A DNA stretch of 64,000 bases from Verrucomicrobiota bacterium (GCA_018240065.1 JAFEGH010000006.1:1-64000), one strand, 5' to 3'; numbered from the stretch's first letter, positions 1-8,565 are shown. Notes: generated from the sequence alone by a model not told the origin. Translations and numbers: made by a program.

Positions 1-80
1 CCATCCCGAACTCAGAAGTCAAGCCTCTCATCGCCGATGGTACTGTACGCAAGAGTACGGGAGAGTAGGTCGCTGCCAAG
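1..80 (+). rRNA. rrf: 5S ribosomal RNA, 3' portion (5' end outside window)
   Basis: The first 80 bases match the conserved 3' two thirds of bacterial 5S rRNA: the CCATCCCGAACTCAGAAGT loop and the closing GGGAGAGTAGGTCGCTGCC. About a third of the molecule lies to the left of the window. A T-run and a rho-independent terminator follow at once, so this is probably the end of an rRNA operon on the plus strand. Confidence 0.95.
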
Positions 81-89
81 CTTTTTTTC

Positions 90-125
90 GCCCCGTTAAC
101 CGCAAGGTTATCGGGGCTTTTTTTT
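90..125 (+). terminator. rho-independent terminator of the rRNA operon
   Basis: A 12-bp stem (GCCCCGTTAACC paired with GGTTATCGGGGC, one mismatch) with a GCAA loop is followed by eight or more T residues. It lies 10 bases past the 5S end. A close copy lies downstream of the next gene at 1310. Confidence 0.9.
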
Positions 126-236
126 ATTTGGTCACCTTCTAGATTTTCAAATCATTTACCTTTCGCTTTTCTTGTTTCGCTTGTTCTCATCTCTTAATTT
201 TGCAATAATATAACTAATTTTAATGTTGTTTTCCTC

Positions 237-1286
237 ATGTTGGTTATGAAAGGCATAACGTTTAAGCTTTTGGCATTGCTGATGGCATTGCCAGCTTCTT
301 CTTTTTCCTCACTGACTCAAAACCAATCCGCTTTTTCTTTTCATGACCATTCCTCTCCGGACATATCAAACATTCCTTCGTCAATCGCTTCCTCTGAATT
401 TGCTCATGAGATGCAGGTCGCCCTCCTGACAGCTCGTCTAGCAGGAATCGTCCTACTTCAGATCCAACGCTCCGGAGAAGACCTTCAAGTCGAAGAAAAG
501 GAGGGGTATAATTATCTCTTATCTCCAGTGACAATCGCAGACATGAGGGCAAATCTGCTTATCTGCAGGGCGCTAAATGCCGCTTTTCCTGATGATGGGA
601 TTCTTTCGGAGGAAAAAGTCCAGGATCCAGCACTCGAACATGCAGTTTCCCAATGGCAAACTCTTGAGAGGGTTTGGATTATTGATCCGCTCGATGGAAC
701 TCAGGATTTCATCAATAAAGGCCATGAATATGGCGTCCACATTGGTTTGTCCATGAATGGAAAATCCGTCCTTGGCGTAAATTATTATCCGGAGCTGGAT
801 CTTGCCTATTACGCAGTCAAAGGCTATGGCGCCTATAAACAGTCTGGCAGTGCTCCTGCTACAGAGCTCCGCACTCGGCCGTCTGGAGCTGAAATCCTCC
901 CCATCCGCAATACCGATCCCAAAGAGACGGCTCAAATCTATCAGGAGCTTTTTCAGCGTGAGATCACGCCTGAGGTAGTCCAAGAGATGTTTTTTGCTAT
1001 TGGTAGCTGCGGGATGAGGATCTGTTCGATTGTGGAACGCAGACGCAATCTGTATGTTTCCACCGCTGCCCGCGGCGGGCTATGGGACTATTGTTCCAGC
1101 GATGTAATCATTCGTGAAGCTGGAGGCTTTATTTCTGATATGAATGGTAATCCTATCGACTACTGCGATGAAAGCTCGCGGTTGAAGCATGGAACTGTGG
1201 TCAGCAATGATCGCGTCCTTTTCGAGAAGGTTCTTGAAATCAAAAGAAATTTGGATAAACAAAATTTGATTGTCCAGCGGACCTGA
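237..1286 (+). CDS. cysQ: CysQ/inositol-monophosphatase family phosphatase
   Basis: This 349-residue protein belongs to the lithium-sensitive Mg-dependent phosphatase superfamily (IMPase, FBPase, CysQ/Hal2). Visible metal-site motifs are GILSEE near residue 120 and WIIDPLDGTQDF near 146. The C-terminal GLWDYCSSDVIIREAGG segment is the family's second aspartate motif. Within the family it looks closest to 3'(2'),5'-bisphosphate nucleotidase, which recycles adenosine 3',5'-bisphosphate from sulfation or sulfate assimilation; inositol monophosphatase is the alternative. The first 25 residues are basic then hydrophobic (LLALLMALPASSFS) and resemble a signal peptide, which is unusual for a cytosolic CysQ. 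ATG 237 and ATG 246 are both possible starts; neither has a good Shine-Dalgarno. It stands alone between two terminators. Confidence 0.8.
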   Translation: MLVMKGITFKLLALLMALPASSFSSLTQNQSAFSFHDHSSPDISNIPSSIASSEFAHEMQVALLTARLAGIVLLQIQRSGEDLQVEEKEGYNYLLSPVTIADMRANLLICRALNAAFPDDGILSEEKVQDPALEHAVSQWQTLERVWIIDPLDGTQDFINKGHEYGVHIGLSMNGKSVLGVNYYPELDLAYYAVKGYGAYKQSGSAPATELRTRPSGAEILPIRNTDPKETAQIYQELFQREITPEVVQEMFFAIGSCGMRICSIVERRRNLYVSTAARGGLWDYCSSDVIIREAGGFISDMNGNPIDYCDESSRLKHGTVVSNDRVLFEKVLEIKRNLDKQNLIVQRT

Positions 1287-1309
1287 CTGTGCCGCCGTCA
1301 GGATTTTTT

Positions 1310-1344
1310 GCCCCGACAACCGAAGGTTGTCGGGGCTTTTTTTA
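1310..1344 (+). terminator. rho-independent terminator after cysQ-like gene
   Basis: A perfect 12-bp stem (GCCCCGACAACC with GGTTGTCGGGGC) and GAA loop are followed by seven T residues. It resembles the 5S terminator at 90 in stem sequence and in the T-run before the stem. The T-tract reaches the stop codon of the opposing small gene. Confidence 0.92.
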
Positions 1345-1671
1345 GAGTTGTTCGTTTGTTATCGAATCATGAACGCCATTGGGATTAATGAGGATACATC
1401 CCCCAATATTGATGTGAGTATTTGGCCTGGTTTTTGAGTTCGCGAAAATTTGCTCTAATTGTTTGTGCAGCTTGTCTGTGAGCTTCGGATCTACAACATG
1501 ATATGTTGCTTTTTTCTCAGATGTTTCAGCTTTTGGCTTTTGGGTGGTTTGGTTGTATATCTTATTGGCTGAATCGATCTGTTCTTGAAGTTTGCCTTTT
1601 TTTGAAGTGGGTTGGATGGCTTGTTCCTGTTTTGTTCCAGTCATTACAAACAGTTTTGAAAGATATGTCAT
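1342..1671 (-). CDS. small basic hypothetical protein (109 aa)
   Basis: I do not recognise this protein. It is lysine- and glutamine-rich (TSKKGKLQEQIDSANK, KLTDKLHKQLEQIFAN), mostly polar and probably helical in the middle, with no membrane segment. The start is supported by AAGAGGAAATT ATG on the minus strand, and a TATAAT hexamer lies about 30 bases further upstream. The upstream region is very AT-rich, as seen before other lineage-specific genes in this window. It converges on the cysQ-like gene. Function unknown. Confidence 0.6.
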   Translation of the reverse strand: MTYLSKLFVMTGTKQEQAIQPTSKKGKLQEQIDSANKIYNQTTQKPKAETSEKKATYHVVDPKLTDKLHKQLEQIFANSKTRPNTHINIGGCILINPNGVHDSITNEQL

Positions 1672-2119
1672 AATTTCCTCTTTTGGTTGTTTTGTAATAT
1701 TAATTATAACATTTCAATTTAATTTATTACATGTATTTTATTTTTTAATTATGTGTTTTGTAAAACATTGATTGTTAGCTTGTTATCCGAATTTGTTTCG
1801 ACTTGTTTTCTAAACCACTCAGTATCAGTGTAGTTGCAAGTCTTTAGTTTTAAATTATTAGTGACGAGGGCTTAATGAGGGAGGATTTGTGCGGCCCTCC
1901 GTTGAAGAATGCCGCTTCTCATTTCATAGAGAGAGAATAGGGCAATATAACGCCGCTAGAGATGTCTTTGAATGCAGAGTGGCCCCCTCTTCGCGGACTG
2001 AGAGGTGGCTACCGGAAACAGGTTGAGTTTTCGTGAGGAAGGGCGCCAGGCTTGCCAATCAGGGCCTTTGTCGAGCCCTGGATTGGGGGGCAGTTTTATG
2101 AATGTGTGAATAGACTGTT
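1672..2119. other. 448-bp intergenic region: AT-rich half and GC-rich structured half
   Basis: Bases 1672-1860 are AT-rich and hold the presumed promoter of the small minus-strand gene. Bases 1861-2119 are much richer in G and C and contain a strong imperfect hairpin at 2055-2086 (CCAATCAGGGC with GCCCTGGATTGG). I found no convincing protein gene; an 85-codon minus-strand reading frame overlaps the transporter gene end in another frame and looks spurious. An unrecognised structured RNA or the decayed end of a gene are both possible. Confidence 0.4.
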
Positions 2120-3082
2120 TTAAGAGGTTGGGGCTGTTTCGCCAGCTGTCGCTTTGGCGGAAGAGGATTTGACAATATAGCCCTGTTTGAGCTCGGCGCG
2201 GTAGACGATCCAAAGGCCAAGGGATACGATCCCTGTGGACAGGATGATCGTCCAGGAGATCGGCTCTCCCAGGAAAACCAGGCCGTTGAGGGAAGCGAAG
2301 ACCGGGCTTAAGAGCCCAACGAAGGAGAGGAATGTGGCTGTGAAACGTTTTAGCAGGACGCCGTAGAGGTTGTAGCAGATGATGTTAAAGAGGAGAGTCA
2401 TCAGCAGGGTCCCCTGGAGGAAGGGAGCAAAATTCTGTGCCTGTACAGGAATAGGGTTCCAGTTTTCCACGAGGAAGGAGTGACCGAAGGCGAGCAGACC
2501 GCCGAATAACATGCTGGCGCCGTTGGCCATGAGGGGAGAGATCGAATGGTCTTTGACGACGAGGCGCAGGATGACCCATCCGTAGACGGAGCAGAGGGCA
2601 GCTGCCATGATGGCAAGCGTCGGCCAAGAGAAGAAGCTGAACGCGTTGAGGAGCTCTTCTGAACCGGTCTGGGTCAGAAGCACAGGAATAAAACCGAGGA
2701 AGCCGATTCCGAGTCCGAGCCATTTGCGGCCGTTCATCTTCTCATTGAAATGCAGATAGGAAAAGAGGGCTGCGAAAAAGGGGGAAAGACTGTAGATGAA
2801 GCAAGTCTTGGCGGCGGAGAGGTATTGCAGTCCCCAAAATTCCAGGGCATTGGTCAGATAGATGCTGAAGAACGAGAGAAGAGCGATGGAGAGAACTTGA
2901 ATCCGGTTAAGCTTAAAAGAAGAGCGTTTGAAGATAGCCAGAAAAACCAAAAGCAGGACGCCCGCTATGGCCATCCGCGCTCCAGTCAGAAAAAGGGGAG
3001 GGCAGTATTGCATGGTCATCTTGCCAAGTGAGAAGACACTCGACCAGACGGCGTACATGAAGATGACGAGCGGAATGGACAT
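2120..3082 (-). CDS. DMT-superfamily (EamA-type) transporter
   Basis: This is a 320-residue integral membrane protein with about ten hydrophobic segments arranged as two EamA-like halves (MYAVWSSVFSLGK at the N-terminus, GLLSPVFASLNGLVFLGEPI in the second half). The end of the second half, with GEPI before the last helix, is typical of drug/metabolite exporters of the RhaT/EamA group. It presumably acts in the inner membrane; the substrate cannot be read from sequence. The C-terminal 20 residues are polar and alanine/threonine-rich. Start at 3082 has a weak upstream AAGAG. It appears to be a single-gene unit. Confidence 0.85.
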   Translation of the reverse strand: MSIPLVIFMYAVWSSVFSLGKMTMQYCPPLFLTGARMAIAGVLLLVFLAIFKRSSFKLNRIQVLSIALLSFFSIYLTNALEFWGLQYLSAAKTCFIYSLSPFFAALFSYLHFNEKMNGRKWLGLGIGFLGFIPVLLTQTGSEELLNAFSFFSWPTLAIMAAALCSVYGWVILRLVVKDHSISPLMANGASMLFGGLLAFGHSFLVENWNPIPVQAQNFAPFLQGTLLMTLLFNIICYNLYGVLLKRFTATFLSFVGLLSPVFASLNGLVFLGEPISWTIILSTGIVSLGLWIVYRAELKQGYIVKSSSAKATAGETAPTS

Positions 3083-3174
3083 GGCTATAACTCTTTTAAA
3101 TTAGAGCTATCATACCAGTCTCAAGGGATTGGTTCAATCTGCAAGTTGTCAGGAGATGGTGTTAAGCAAACATT

Positions 3175-5208
3175 TTAATTGTCGTCTTCCTGGCCTCCAT
3201 TCTTTCCTCCGGCAATGAGTCTTCGGTCTTTGACCTGAGGAGAGTATTTATGAAGGACATTTTCAGGGAAAATACTCGAGAAGTTAAAAAGAAGAGTTAA
3301 CGGCAGGACGGGCAAGGAGAACTTGATGGGCCCGATCAAGCGGTGGTTTTTGCCTAATGTGGCAATGTATTTTAAATGTCTAAAAGCAGTCATAAAGATC
3401 AGGGGAATGAAAAAGAAGATTGTCAACGGTATTAACAAGGCAATGTAAATTAAGCTCGCCTTAATTTTTTCAGAGGTCGGGAATTCTGCCAGGTACCGCT
3501 CGGGAAGCAGATGGGCGACGGCGGGGTTTTGGGAGATCCCTCTAGACAGTGACAAGCCCAGGTTTCTGCTGTTCAGTGTCTGGCCGGCCACTGTTCCTTC
3601 GCCCCCTCTTGCATAGCGGGTGATCTGATGACCCGCCACCCAATTGGCGGCGAACAGCTCTTTGAAGCGGTAGTCTTTGATGAGATCGTGTACGTTCTCA
3701 GGAATGGGGAGTTTCAGCTCCATCCATTGTTTAAGAGCGGATGAAAGGGCATTGGAGATACTCGTGCGGTCGGTGCTGCTCTTGCAGTGATAGATGAGAG
3801 GGATCTCGAGGAGTTTGCACAAGTAGTCGCGAGTGATCAGTTCCTCTTCAGGACGTAAATTGCAATCGATTTGTTGCTGGTGTAGAGTTTTAAGAGAAAC
3901 TTCGATCCCTTCGATCTTGAGCTCGATTTCCTTTTTTTGTGCAGGGGAAAGAGTCCTTTCAAGTTTTTGGCGCAGGGCAGTGAGTTTTTGCTGGGCGAGG
4001 GAGTTCAGTCCATCCAATCCCTCATCGGAAATCTCAAGAGACCGCTCCATCCCTGTAAAAAATGGAGGGAGCCATTTTTCCAGCCTGGTGAAGATGTTGA
4101 GCGAGCGGGAAAAGAGGATCGGATTGAATTTAACGGAAAACTTTTGCCCGGGGCAGTTAGGATCTTCAATAGTGATGGGGCCGCTTTCTTTGAGCTTTTG
4201 AAAGGCTTTTCGTTCGTTTTCGAGATATTCTCTCTCCGGGAAGGGGGCGATCATAGATTCTGTGCTCGAGATCCAGGGAGCGGACATGAGGGAGTTGACG
4301 ACGTAGTCGATCTGGTACACGGTGTTGCCGCGTTCGTCGACAGTTCGGGTGATCCCTTTTCCTTTTGTCTTGAGTTCGTTCAGGAAGACGAATGAAGCCT
4401 GTTCGAGCGCTTTGTGGTCGGAGTCGGCTCGTCCTGTATAGCAGATGCTCTCTTTTTCTTTTGTCTGGACAACGCGCAGGTTGCCCGTGTTCTCCACTTT
4501 TCTGTCGTTGCTGCAGGCGATCGCCTGGGTGAGGAGGACTGTTTTTCCGTCGAGGACAAAACTTTGTCCGTTCATGGGACTGTTTTTTGCGAAGACGTGG
4601 TCAGTTTGAAGGATAGCGTCGTTTCTTAAATCCAATTGCTGGCGCAAGAGAGGGTCTTCGATCTTGGGGCAGCTCTTTAGATCGTCGCGGTTGCAGGCGC
4701 TGTAGGCGATTTGCTTTTTAAATTTGTTGATCTCTTTCTGAGTCAATTTTTTATAGAAGCCCTCGGTTCCCAAAACGAGACGCGCCAGGTTCGGAAATCG
4801 ATTTTTAAGAGAGGCTCCTATCCCTGTGATCAGCTGATAGTCAGGGTATCGTCGTTTCAGTTCCGCGTCGCATAATGAATCGAGATCGGAATATGTCCTT
4901 GCTTCACGGACTGTGGCTTCGGCTTTAGTTTTAGTTCGAGCGACTGCGGGGGATAGATCGGGATGAAAGGTGATGCGGCTTTTCCATACCCCTTCATCGA
5001 CGTATTCGGCATGGGGGTGGGCTTCGTCCTTTTCAGGATGGAGTTTGTCGAGAGACCGTGTTGGAACCCGGCGCAGTTTTTCTTGCAGTGTTTGGATAGG
5101 ATCGACTGTGAGCTTTACCGATTCAGGCAAGCTGAATCTGTAATTGATATTTGTTCCAGTTTGTCTGGAATGAACACCTCTGTTATTTGAATCAATATGA
5201 AAGCTCAT
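3175..5208 (-). CDS. putative SopB/IpgD-like inositol-phosphate phosphatase, C-terminal membrane anchor
   Basis: This 677-residue protein carries CKSSTDRTS at residues 475-483, a Cys-X5-Arg phosphatase P-loop close to the CKSGKDRT signature of the SopB/IpgD/SigD phosphoinositide phosphatases (Salmonella, Shigella). Those are type III effectors that act on host PI(4,5)P2 and related inositol phosphates. Cys475 would be the nucleophile and Arg481 the phosphate-binding residue. A charged helical segment (about residues 415-445) precedes the motif. Hydrophobic stretches at about 600-625 and 635-655 suggest a membrane hairpin that SopB lacks. There is no N-terminal Sec signal, compatible with type III secretion. 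A 165-bp AT-rich spacer separates it from divergent mdh. Assignment rests on the motif and overall size only; another Cys-based phosphatase is possible. Confidence 0.6.
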   Translation of the reverse strand: MSFHIDSNNRGVHSRQTGTNINYRFSLPESVKLTVDPIQTLQEKLRRVPTRSLDKLHPEKDEAHPHAEYVDEGVWKSRITFHPDLSPAVARTKTKAEATVREARTYSDLDSLCDAELKRRYPDYQLITGIGASLKNRFPNLARLVLGTEGFYKKLTQKEINKFKKQIAYSACNRDDLKSCPKIEDPLLRQQLDLRNDAILQTDHVFAKNSPMNGQSFVLDGKTVLLTQAIACSNDRKVENTGNLRVVQTKEKESICYTGRADSDHKALEQASFVFLNELKTKGKGITRTVDERGNTVYQIDYVVNSLMSAPWISSTESMIAPFPEREYLENERKAFQKLKESGPITIEDPNCPGQKFSVKFNPILFSRSLNIFTRLEKWLPPFFTGMERSLEISDEGLDGLNSLAQQKLTALRQKLERTLSPAQKKEIELKIEGIEVSLKTLHQQQIDCNLRPEEELITRDYLCKLLEIPLIYHCKSSTDRTSISNALSSALKQWMELKLPIPENVHDLIKDYRFKELFAANWVAGHQITRYARGGEGTVAGQTLNSRNLGLSLSRGISQNPAVAHLLPERYLAEFPTSEKIKASLIYIALLIPLTIFFFIPLIFMTAFRHLKYIATLGKNHRLIGPIKFSLPVLPLTLLFNFSSIFPENVLHKYSPQVKDRRLIAGGKNGGQEDDN

Positions 5209-5385
5209 AATAATTCTCTAATTTGCTTTTGCTGTATATTATAATTTATTGTTGTTATTAATGAAATGTATTTAAAATTTTAATTCAGACTGGTTTGAAG
5301 TAATCTCTTTATTCGAGTGTTGCACAATATTTCCGATCAACACTACAATTAAATTAAATTTGAAAATATACATTTGAGGGGCGCT

Positions 5386-6381
5386 ATGCAGAAGCCTTTG
5401 AAGAGGATCGCAGTGACAGGGGCTGGCGGACAGATCGCCTATAGCATCCTGTTCCGCATTGCGACGGGTGAAATGCTGGGACAAGACCAGCCTATTGCTC
5501 TTCATTTGTTGGAAGTGCCTGAGGCTCAAGAGTCTTTGAAGGGCGTCGTGATGGAGCTGGAGGATTGCGCTTATCCTCTATTAAAGGAGGTCGTGACAGG
5601 ATCCGATCCCCATCAAGTATTCAAAGGGGTCAACTATGCCCTTCTTATTGGAGCCAAGCCGCGCGGACCCGGCATGGAGAGAAAGGATCTTCTTGGCGAG
5701 AATGGTAAGATTTTTATTGAGCAGGGTGAGGCCCTCAATGCTTCCGCGGCATCGGACGTGATCGTGCTTGTCGTGGGCAACCCTTGCAACACCAACTGCC
5801 TGATCGCGATGCACCATGCTCCTAAAATCCCCAAAGATCGCTTTTTTGCGATGATGCGACTAGATCAGAATCGGGCTAGCGCGATGCTGGCGTTCAAAGC
5901 CAAAGTCGACATCACGGAGGTGAGCAACGTCGCCGTCTGGGGCAACCACTCCGCGACCCAGGTGCCTGATTTCATCAATGCGAAAATCAGAGGGAAGCCG
6001 GCCCTTGACCTTATCAAAGATAGGAAATGGTGTGAAGAACAGTTCCTTCCGATGGTCCAAAAGAGGGGCGCGACGGTCATTGCCGCAAGAGGCAAATCGT
6101 CTGCAGCATCGGCGGCCAACGCCGCGATCGATTCAATTCGCTCTCTTGTCCTTCCCACCAAAGAAGGGGAGTGGTTCTCTATTGGAATGATCTCGAATGG
6201 CAATCCCTACGGGATCAAAGAAGATCTGATTTTTTCTTTCCCCTGCAGATCTAATGGAAATGGCAAGATCGAAATTGTGAAGAATGTCCCGTGGGATCCT
6301 TTCCTGAAGGAGAAGATCGCGCTGACGGAGAAGGAATTGCTCGAAGAGAAAGAGTTGATCGCACAAATGCTGAAAATTTAG
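5386..6381 (+). CDS. mdh: malate dehydrogenase
   Basis: NAD-dependent malate dehydrogenase interconverts malate and oxaloacetate in the TCA cycle. The 331-residue protein has the Rossmann motif [16 protein letters not shown] near its N-terminus, substrate-loop residues around [25 protein letters not shown], and the catalytic histidine segment [12 protein letters not shown]. The sequence is of the cytosolic-type (group with GAGGQI) found in chlamydiae. I chose ATG 5386 over the in-frame TTG 5374 because GAGGGG lies four bases before it. The citrate synthase gene starts six bases after its stop, so the two are co-transcribed. Confidence 0.95.
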   Translation: MQKPLKRIAVTGAGGQIAYSILFRIATGEMLGQDQPIALHLLEVPEAQESLKGVVMELEDCAYPLLKEVVTGSDPHQVFKGVNYALLIGAKPRGPGMERKDLLGENGKIFIEQGEALNASAASDVIVLVVGNPCNTNCLIAMHHAPKIPKDRFFAMMRLDQNRASAMLAFKAKVDITEVSNVAVWGNHSATQVPDFINAKIRGKPALDLIKDRKWCEEQFLPMVQKRGATVIAARGKSSAASAANAAIDSIRSLVLPTKEGEWFSIGMISNGNPYGIKEDLIFSFPCRSNGNGKIEIVKNVPWDPFLKEKIALTEKELLEEKELIAQMLKI

Positions 6382-6387
6382 GGTGTT

Positions 6388-7554
6388 ATGACCGAAGATG
6401 TGCTGTTCAGTATTACCAAGGACAAGCTGGAGACTGGGATGCGCGGCTATCCCGTTGGCTACTGCACGACCTCTTATGTCGATCCGCAAAAAGGACTTTA
6501 TTATATTCAAAAGCCGATACCGGAACTTGCCTATTGGGATCCGATTCAGGTGATCTATCTTCTTTACTTCGGAAAAGAAGGTTCGCCTACAGAAGTGCAG
6601 GAGTTCGGCAAGGCGCTGCATGGCAGATCGACATGCCAAAAAGAAGTGATCTCCGCGATTCAGAAGTTACCCCGCCAGGGCCATCCGATGAAGCTGTTTT
6701 GCTGCGCACTGCTCATTCTGGGGATGTTCGAAGGCACAGGGGACTACCGCGAAGACTGTCTCAACCTGATCGCGAAAATCCCCCACCTTGTGGCGGCTGT
6801 GATCAATCATCATGCCGGATGGGGGGAGACTCCTGATCCCAGGCCGGAATTGGGCTACATGGAAAACTTCGCCCTTATGCTGAAGGTCCCAGGTGCGGAT
6901 AGAGCGGAGCTGACCCGCGCGTTCAATCTCTTCAATATTCTGCATTTCGACCACGGAGGGGGCAATCTGTCGACGTTTGTGGGCAAGGCTGTCGCCTCAG
7001 GTCTGGAAGATATGTTCGGCTCGATCTGCTCTGCGATGTGCGCGCTAGCCGGTCCGCGCCATGGAAAGGCTAATCAGGACTGCCTGGAGTTCGTATTAGA
7101 GGTTTTGCAGGAAGTGGGCGAAAACGCGACGGCCTCTGAGGTCGAAGCGCTCATCCGCAGCCGTCTTGCAAATAATCAGCTTGTCTTTGGATTTGGCCAC
7201 GCAGTTTTGCGCGTGGAAGATCCGCGGGCCACAGTTCAGTATGAGTACGTCAAAAAGCACTATGCAAGCCATCCTCTGGTCAAAATCGCACTTCTTCTTC
7301 GCACAGAGGGCTCCAAAGTTCTGGCGGAGAATCCCAAAATTGCCGATCCCCACCCCAACGTCGACGCCGTATCTGGAACGCTGCTGACGGCGGCTGGCTT
7401 CGGCTATCCGGAATATTATACGGTGCTTTTCGGGCTTTCGAGATCTGTGGGCATCGCGATTCAGATTGTCTATGAGCGTTGCGAGGCGCGCGGCGGCAAA
7501 GGCACTCCGATCGTCCGTCCTAAATATCTCTTCAAGGAAAGAGGATCCGTCTAA
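6388..7554 (+). CDS. gltA: citrate synthase, mitochondrial-like type
   Basis: Condenses oxaloacetate and acetyl-CoA to citrate. The 388-residue protein carries the active-site region FGFGHAVLRVEDPRA and the later NVDAVSGTLL with GFGYPEYYTVLFGLSRSVG, which correspond to the GYGHAVLRKTDPR, NVDAHSGVLL and YYTVLFGVSRALG segments of mitochondrial citrate synthases, rather than the GFGHRVYKNYDPRA form common in bacteria. The first catalytic histidine lies near FDHGGGNLSTF, where the usual HEGGN becomes HGGGN. RBS AGGGTG precedes ATG 6388. Coupled to mdh, it would use the oxaloacetate mdh makes. Chlamydiaceae lack this enzyme. Confidence 0.88.
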   Translation: MTEDVLFSITKDKLETGMRGYPVGYCTTSYVDPQKGLYYIQKPIPELAYWDPIQVIYLLYFGKEGSPTEVQEFGKALHGRSTCQKEVISAIQKLPRQGHPMKLFCCALLILGMFEGTGDYREDCLNLIAKIPHLVAAVINHHAGWGETPDPRPELGYMENFALMLKVPGADRAELTRAFNLFNILHFDHGGGNLSTFVGKAVASGLEDMFGSICSAMCALAGPRHGKANQDCLEFVLEVLQEVGENATASEVEALIRSRLANNQLVFGFGHAVLRVEDPRATVQYEYVKKHYASHPLVKIALLLRTEGSKVLAENPKIADPHPNVDAVSGTLLTAAGFGYPEYYTVLFGLSRSVGIAIQIVYERCEARGGKGTPIVRPKYLFKERGSV

Positions 7555-7567
7555 TCGATCCTCTTTT
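7541..7567 (+). terminator. rho-independent terminator of mdh-gltA
   Basis: A 7-bp perfect stem (GAGGATC with GATCCTC) encloses the gltA stop codon in its loop and is followed by TTTT. Short, so moderately confident. Confidence 0.6.
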
Positions 7568-7657
7568 GTTCATTGTTGGAGTTAGGTAAATTCAAGTTAG
7601 TTTTGTTTGTTCTCATTTTTAATTTTTTAAGTTCTTTTTAATAAAGTAATTGTCGCG

Positions 7658-7687
7658 TTGGTCTTTTAATTGAAAAGAGGGTATATT
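7658..7687 (+). promoter_or_regulatory. candidate promoter of the unknown gene at 7711
   Basis: TTGGTC at 7658 and TATATT at 7682 are spaced 18 bases apart. A downstream TCCTCC (7689-7694) is complementary to the ribosome-binding site GGAGGA (7702-7707). Confidence 0.35.
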
Positions 7688-7710
7688 TTCCTCCTTATTT
7701 TGGAGGATTT

Positions 7711-8559
7711 ATGACCGCGCAAGCAACTCGTCCCATGGCAGCTGATATTCACACCTTTGATCAACTGAATAGTTTGACGCACATGAATGGCGTTCCTATT
7801 TCAACGATCGAAGAGAGAGCTAGACCAGGACGCTGGAGTATGGGCGGATTCCTCAACGGCAGCGAACGTTTGCTGCATGTGATGAAAAGGGACTGGGATA
7901 CAGTGGCGTCGCTGGGATTGACCCATGTTGAGCTGGCTGAGCATATCGATCAGTTGATTCGGGCGGGGGCATCTATCGACCCCCAAGTTCGCTTTGGCAA
8001 CAGAGAGGTCACTGTCGACTTCGACTCTTCAAAGGTCCGTGAGTCCAGGCTGTCCAATTTGCACGCCGAGATGAATAAGACCCAGAAATCGGTTTTTTCC
8101 CGGTTTTTCGAGATTATCTCCATCCGCGCTTCGACATTGCTGAAAACAGAAGGAGTGTTCAATAAGTTAAAATACTTTTTCGAGTCTTTTGCGGCTGTCT
8201 TTACCCACACATTCAACGGCGGGATCCCCACAGGACCTGGCACTGTTTTGACACGGATCCGATACAAAGAGGATGCGTCCACCGGATGTCAGGATGATAT
8301 CTTTTGCAGAGGGCAGGCCAATGGTCATCCGGTCGATGGGGTAGTCTCTGGCCATTGGCATCGAGATTACACTTTCACTAATGTAGAGACGGGGGAAGAA
8401 ATTACGATTGCCTACGGCCTTCTTGAATACATCCGGCGATTTGGCTTCTATGAAGGGTCGGTCGCTTATCGCGCGGATCCGCTCAAACTTGTTTCAGTCC
8501 TTACTGGGGCCAGTGTCTCCTCGCTGCAGGCCTATCAGAGACAGCTTGCGTCGCAATAA
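7711..8559 (+). CDS. hypothetical protein (282 aa)
   Basis: I do not recognise this family. The start is secure: GGAGGA precedes ATG 7711 by three bases. The protein has no signal peptide or clear transmembrane helix; a weakly hydrophobic stretch lies near residues 150-165. The C-terminal half contains a compact region rich in aromatic residues, Gly and His (GHWHRDYTFTNVETGEEITIA), which looks like a folded beta-rich domain. It is a single-gene unit between two terminators with an AT-rich leader, as are several candidate effectors here. Function unknown. Confidence 0.7.
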   Translation: MTAQATRPMAADIHTFDQLNSLTHMNGVPISTIEERARPGRWSMGGFLNGSERLLHVMKRDWDTVASLGLTHVELAEHIDQLIRAGASIDPQVRFGNREVTVDFDSSKVRESRLSNLHAEMNKTQKSVFSRFFEIISIRASTLLKTEGVFNKLKYFFESFAAVFTHTFNGGIPTGPGTVLTRIRYKEDASTGCQDDIFCRGQANGHPVDGVVSGHWHRDYTFTNVETGEEITIAYGLLEYIRRFGFYEGSVAYRADPLKLVSVLTGASVSSLQAYQRQLASQ

Positions 8560-8565
8560 CTTGAA

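Noticed and set aside
1956..2213. 85-codon minus-strand frame in the gap after the transporter gene
   Set aside because: It overlaps the transporter's 3' end out of frame, lacks a ribosome-binding site and its composition fits a structured noncoding stretch better.
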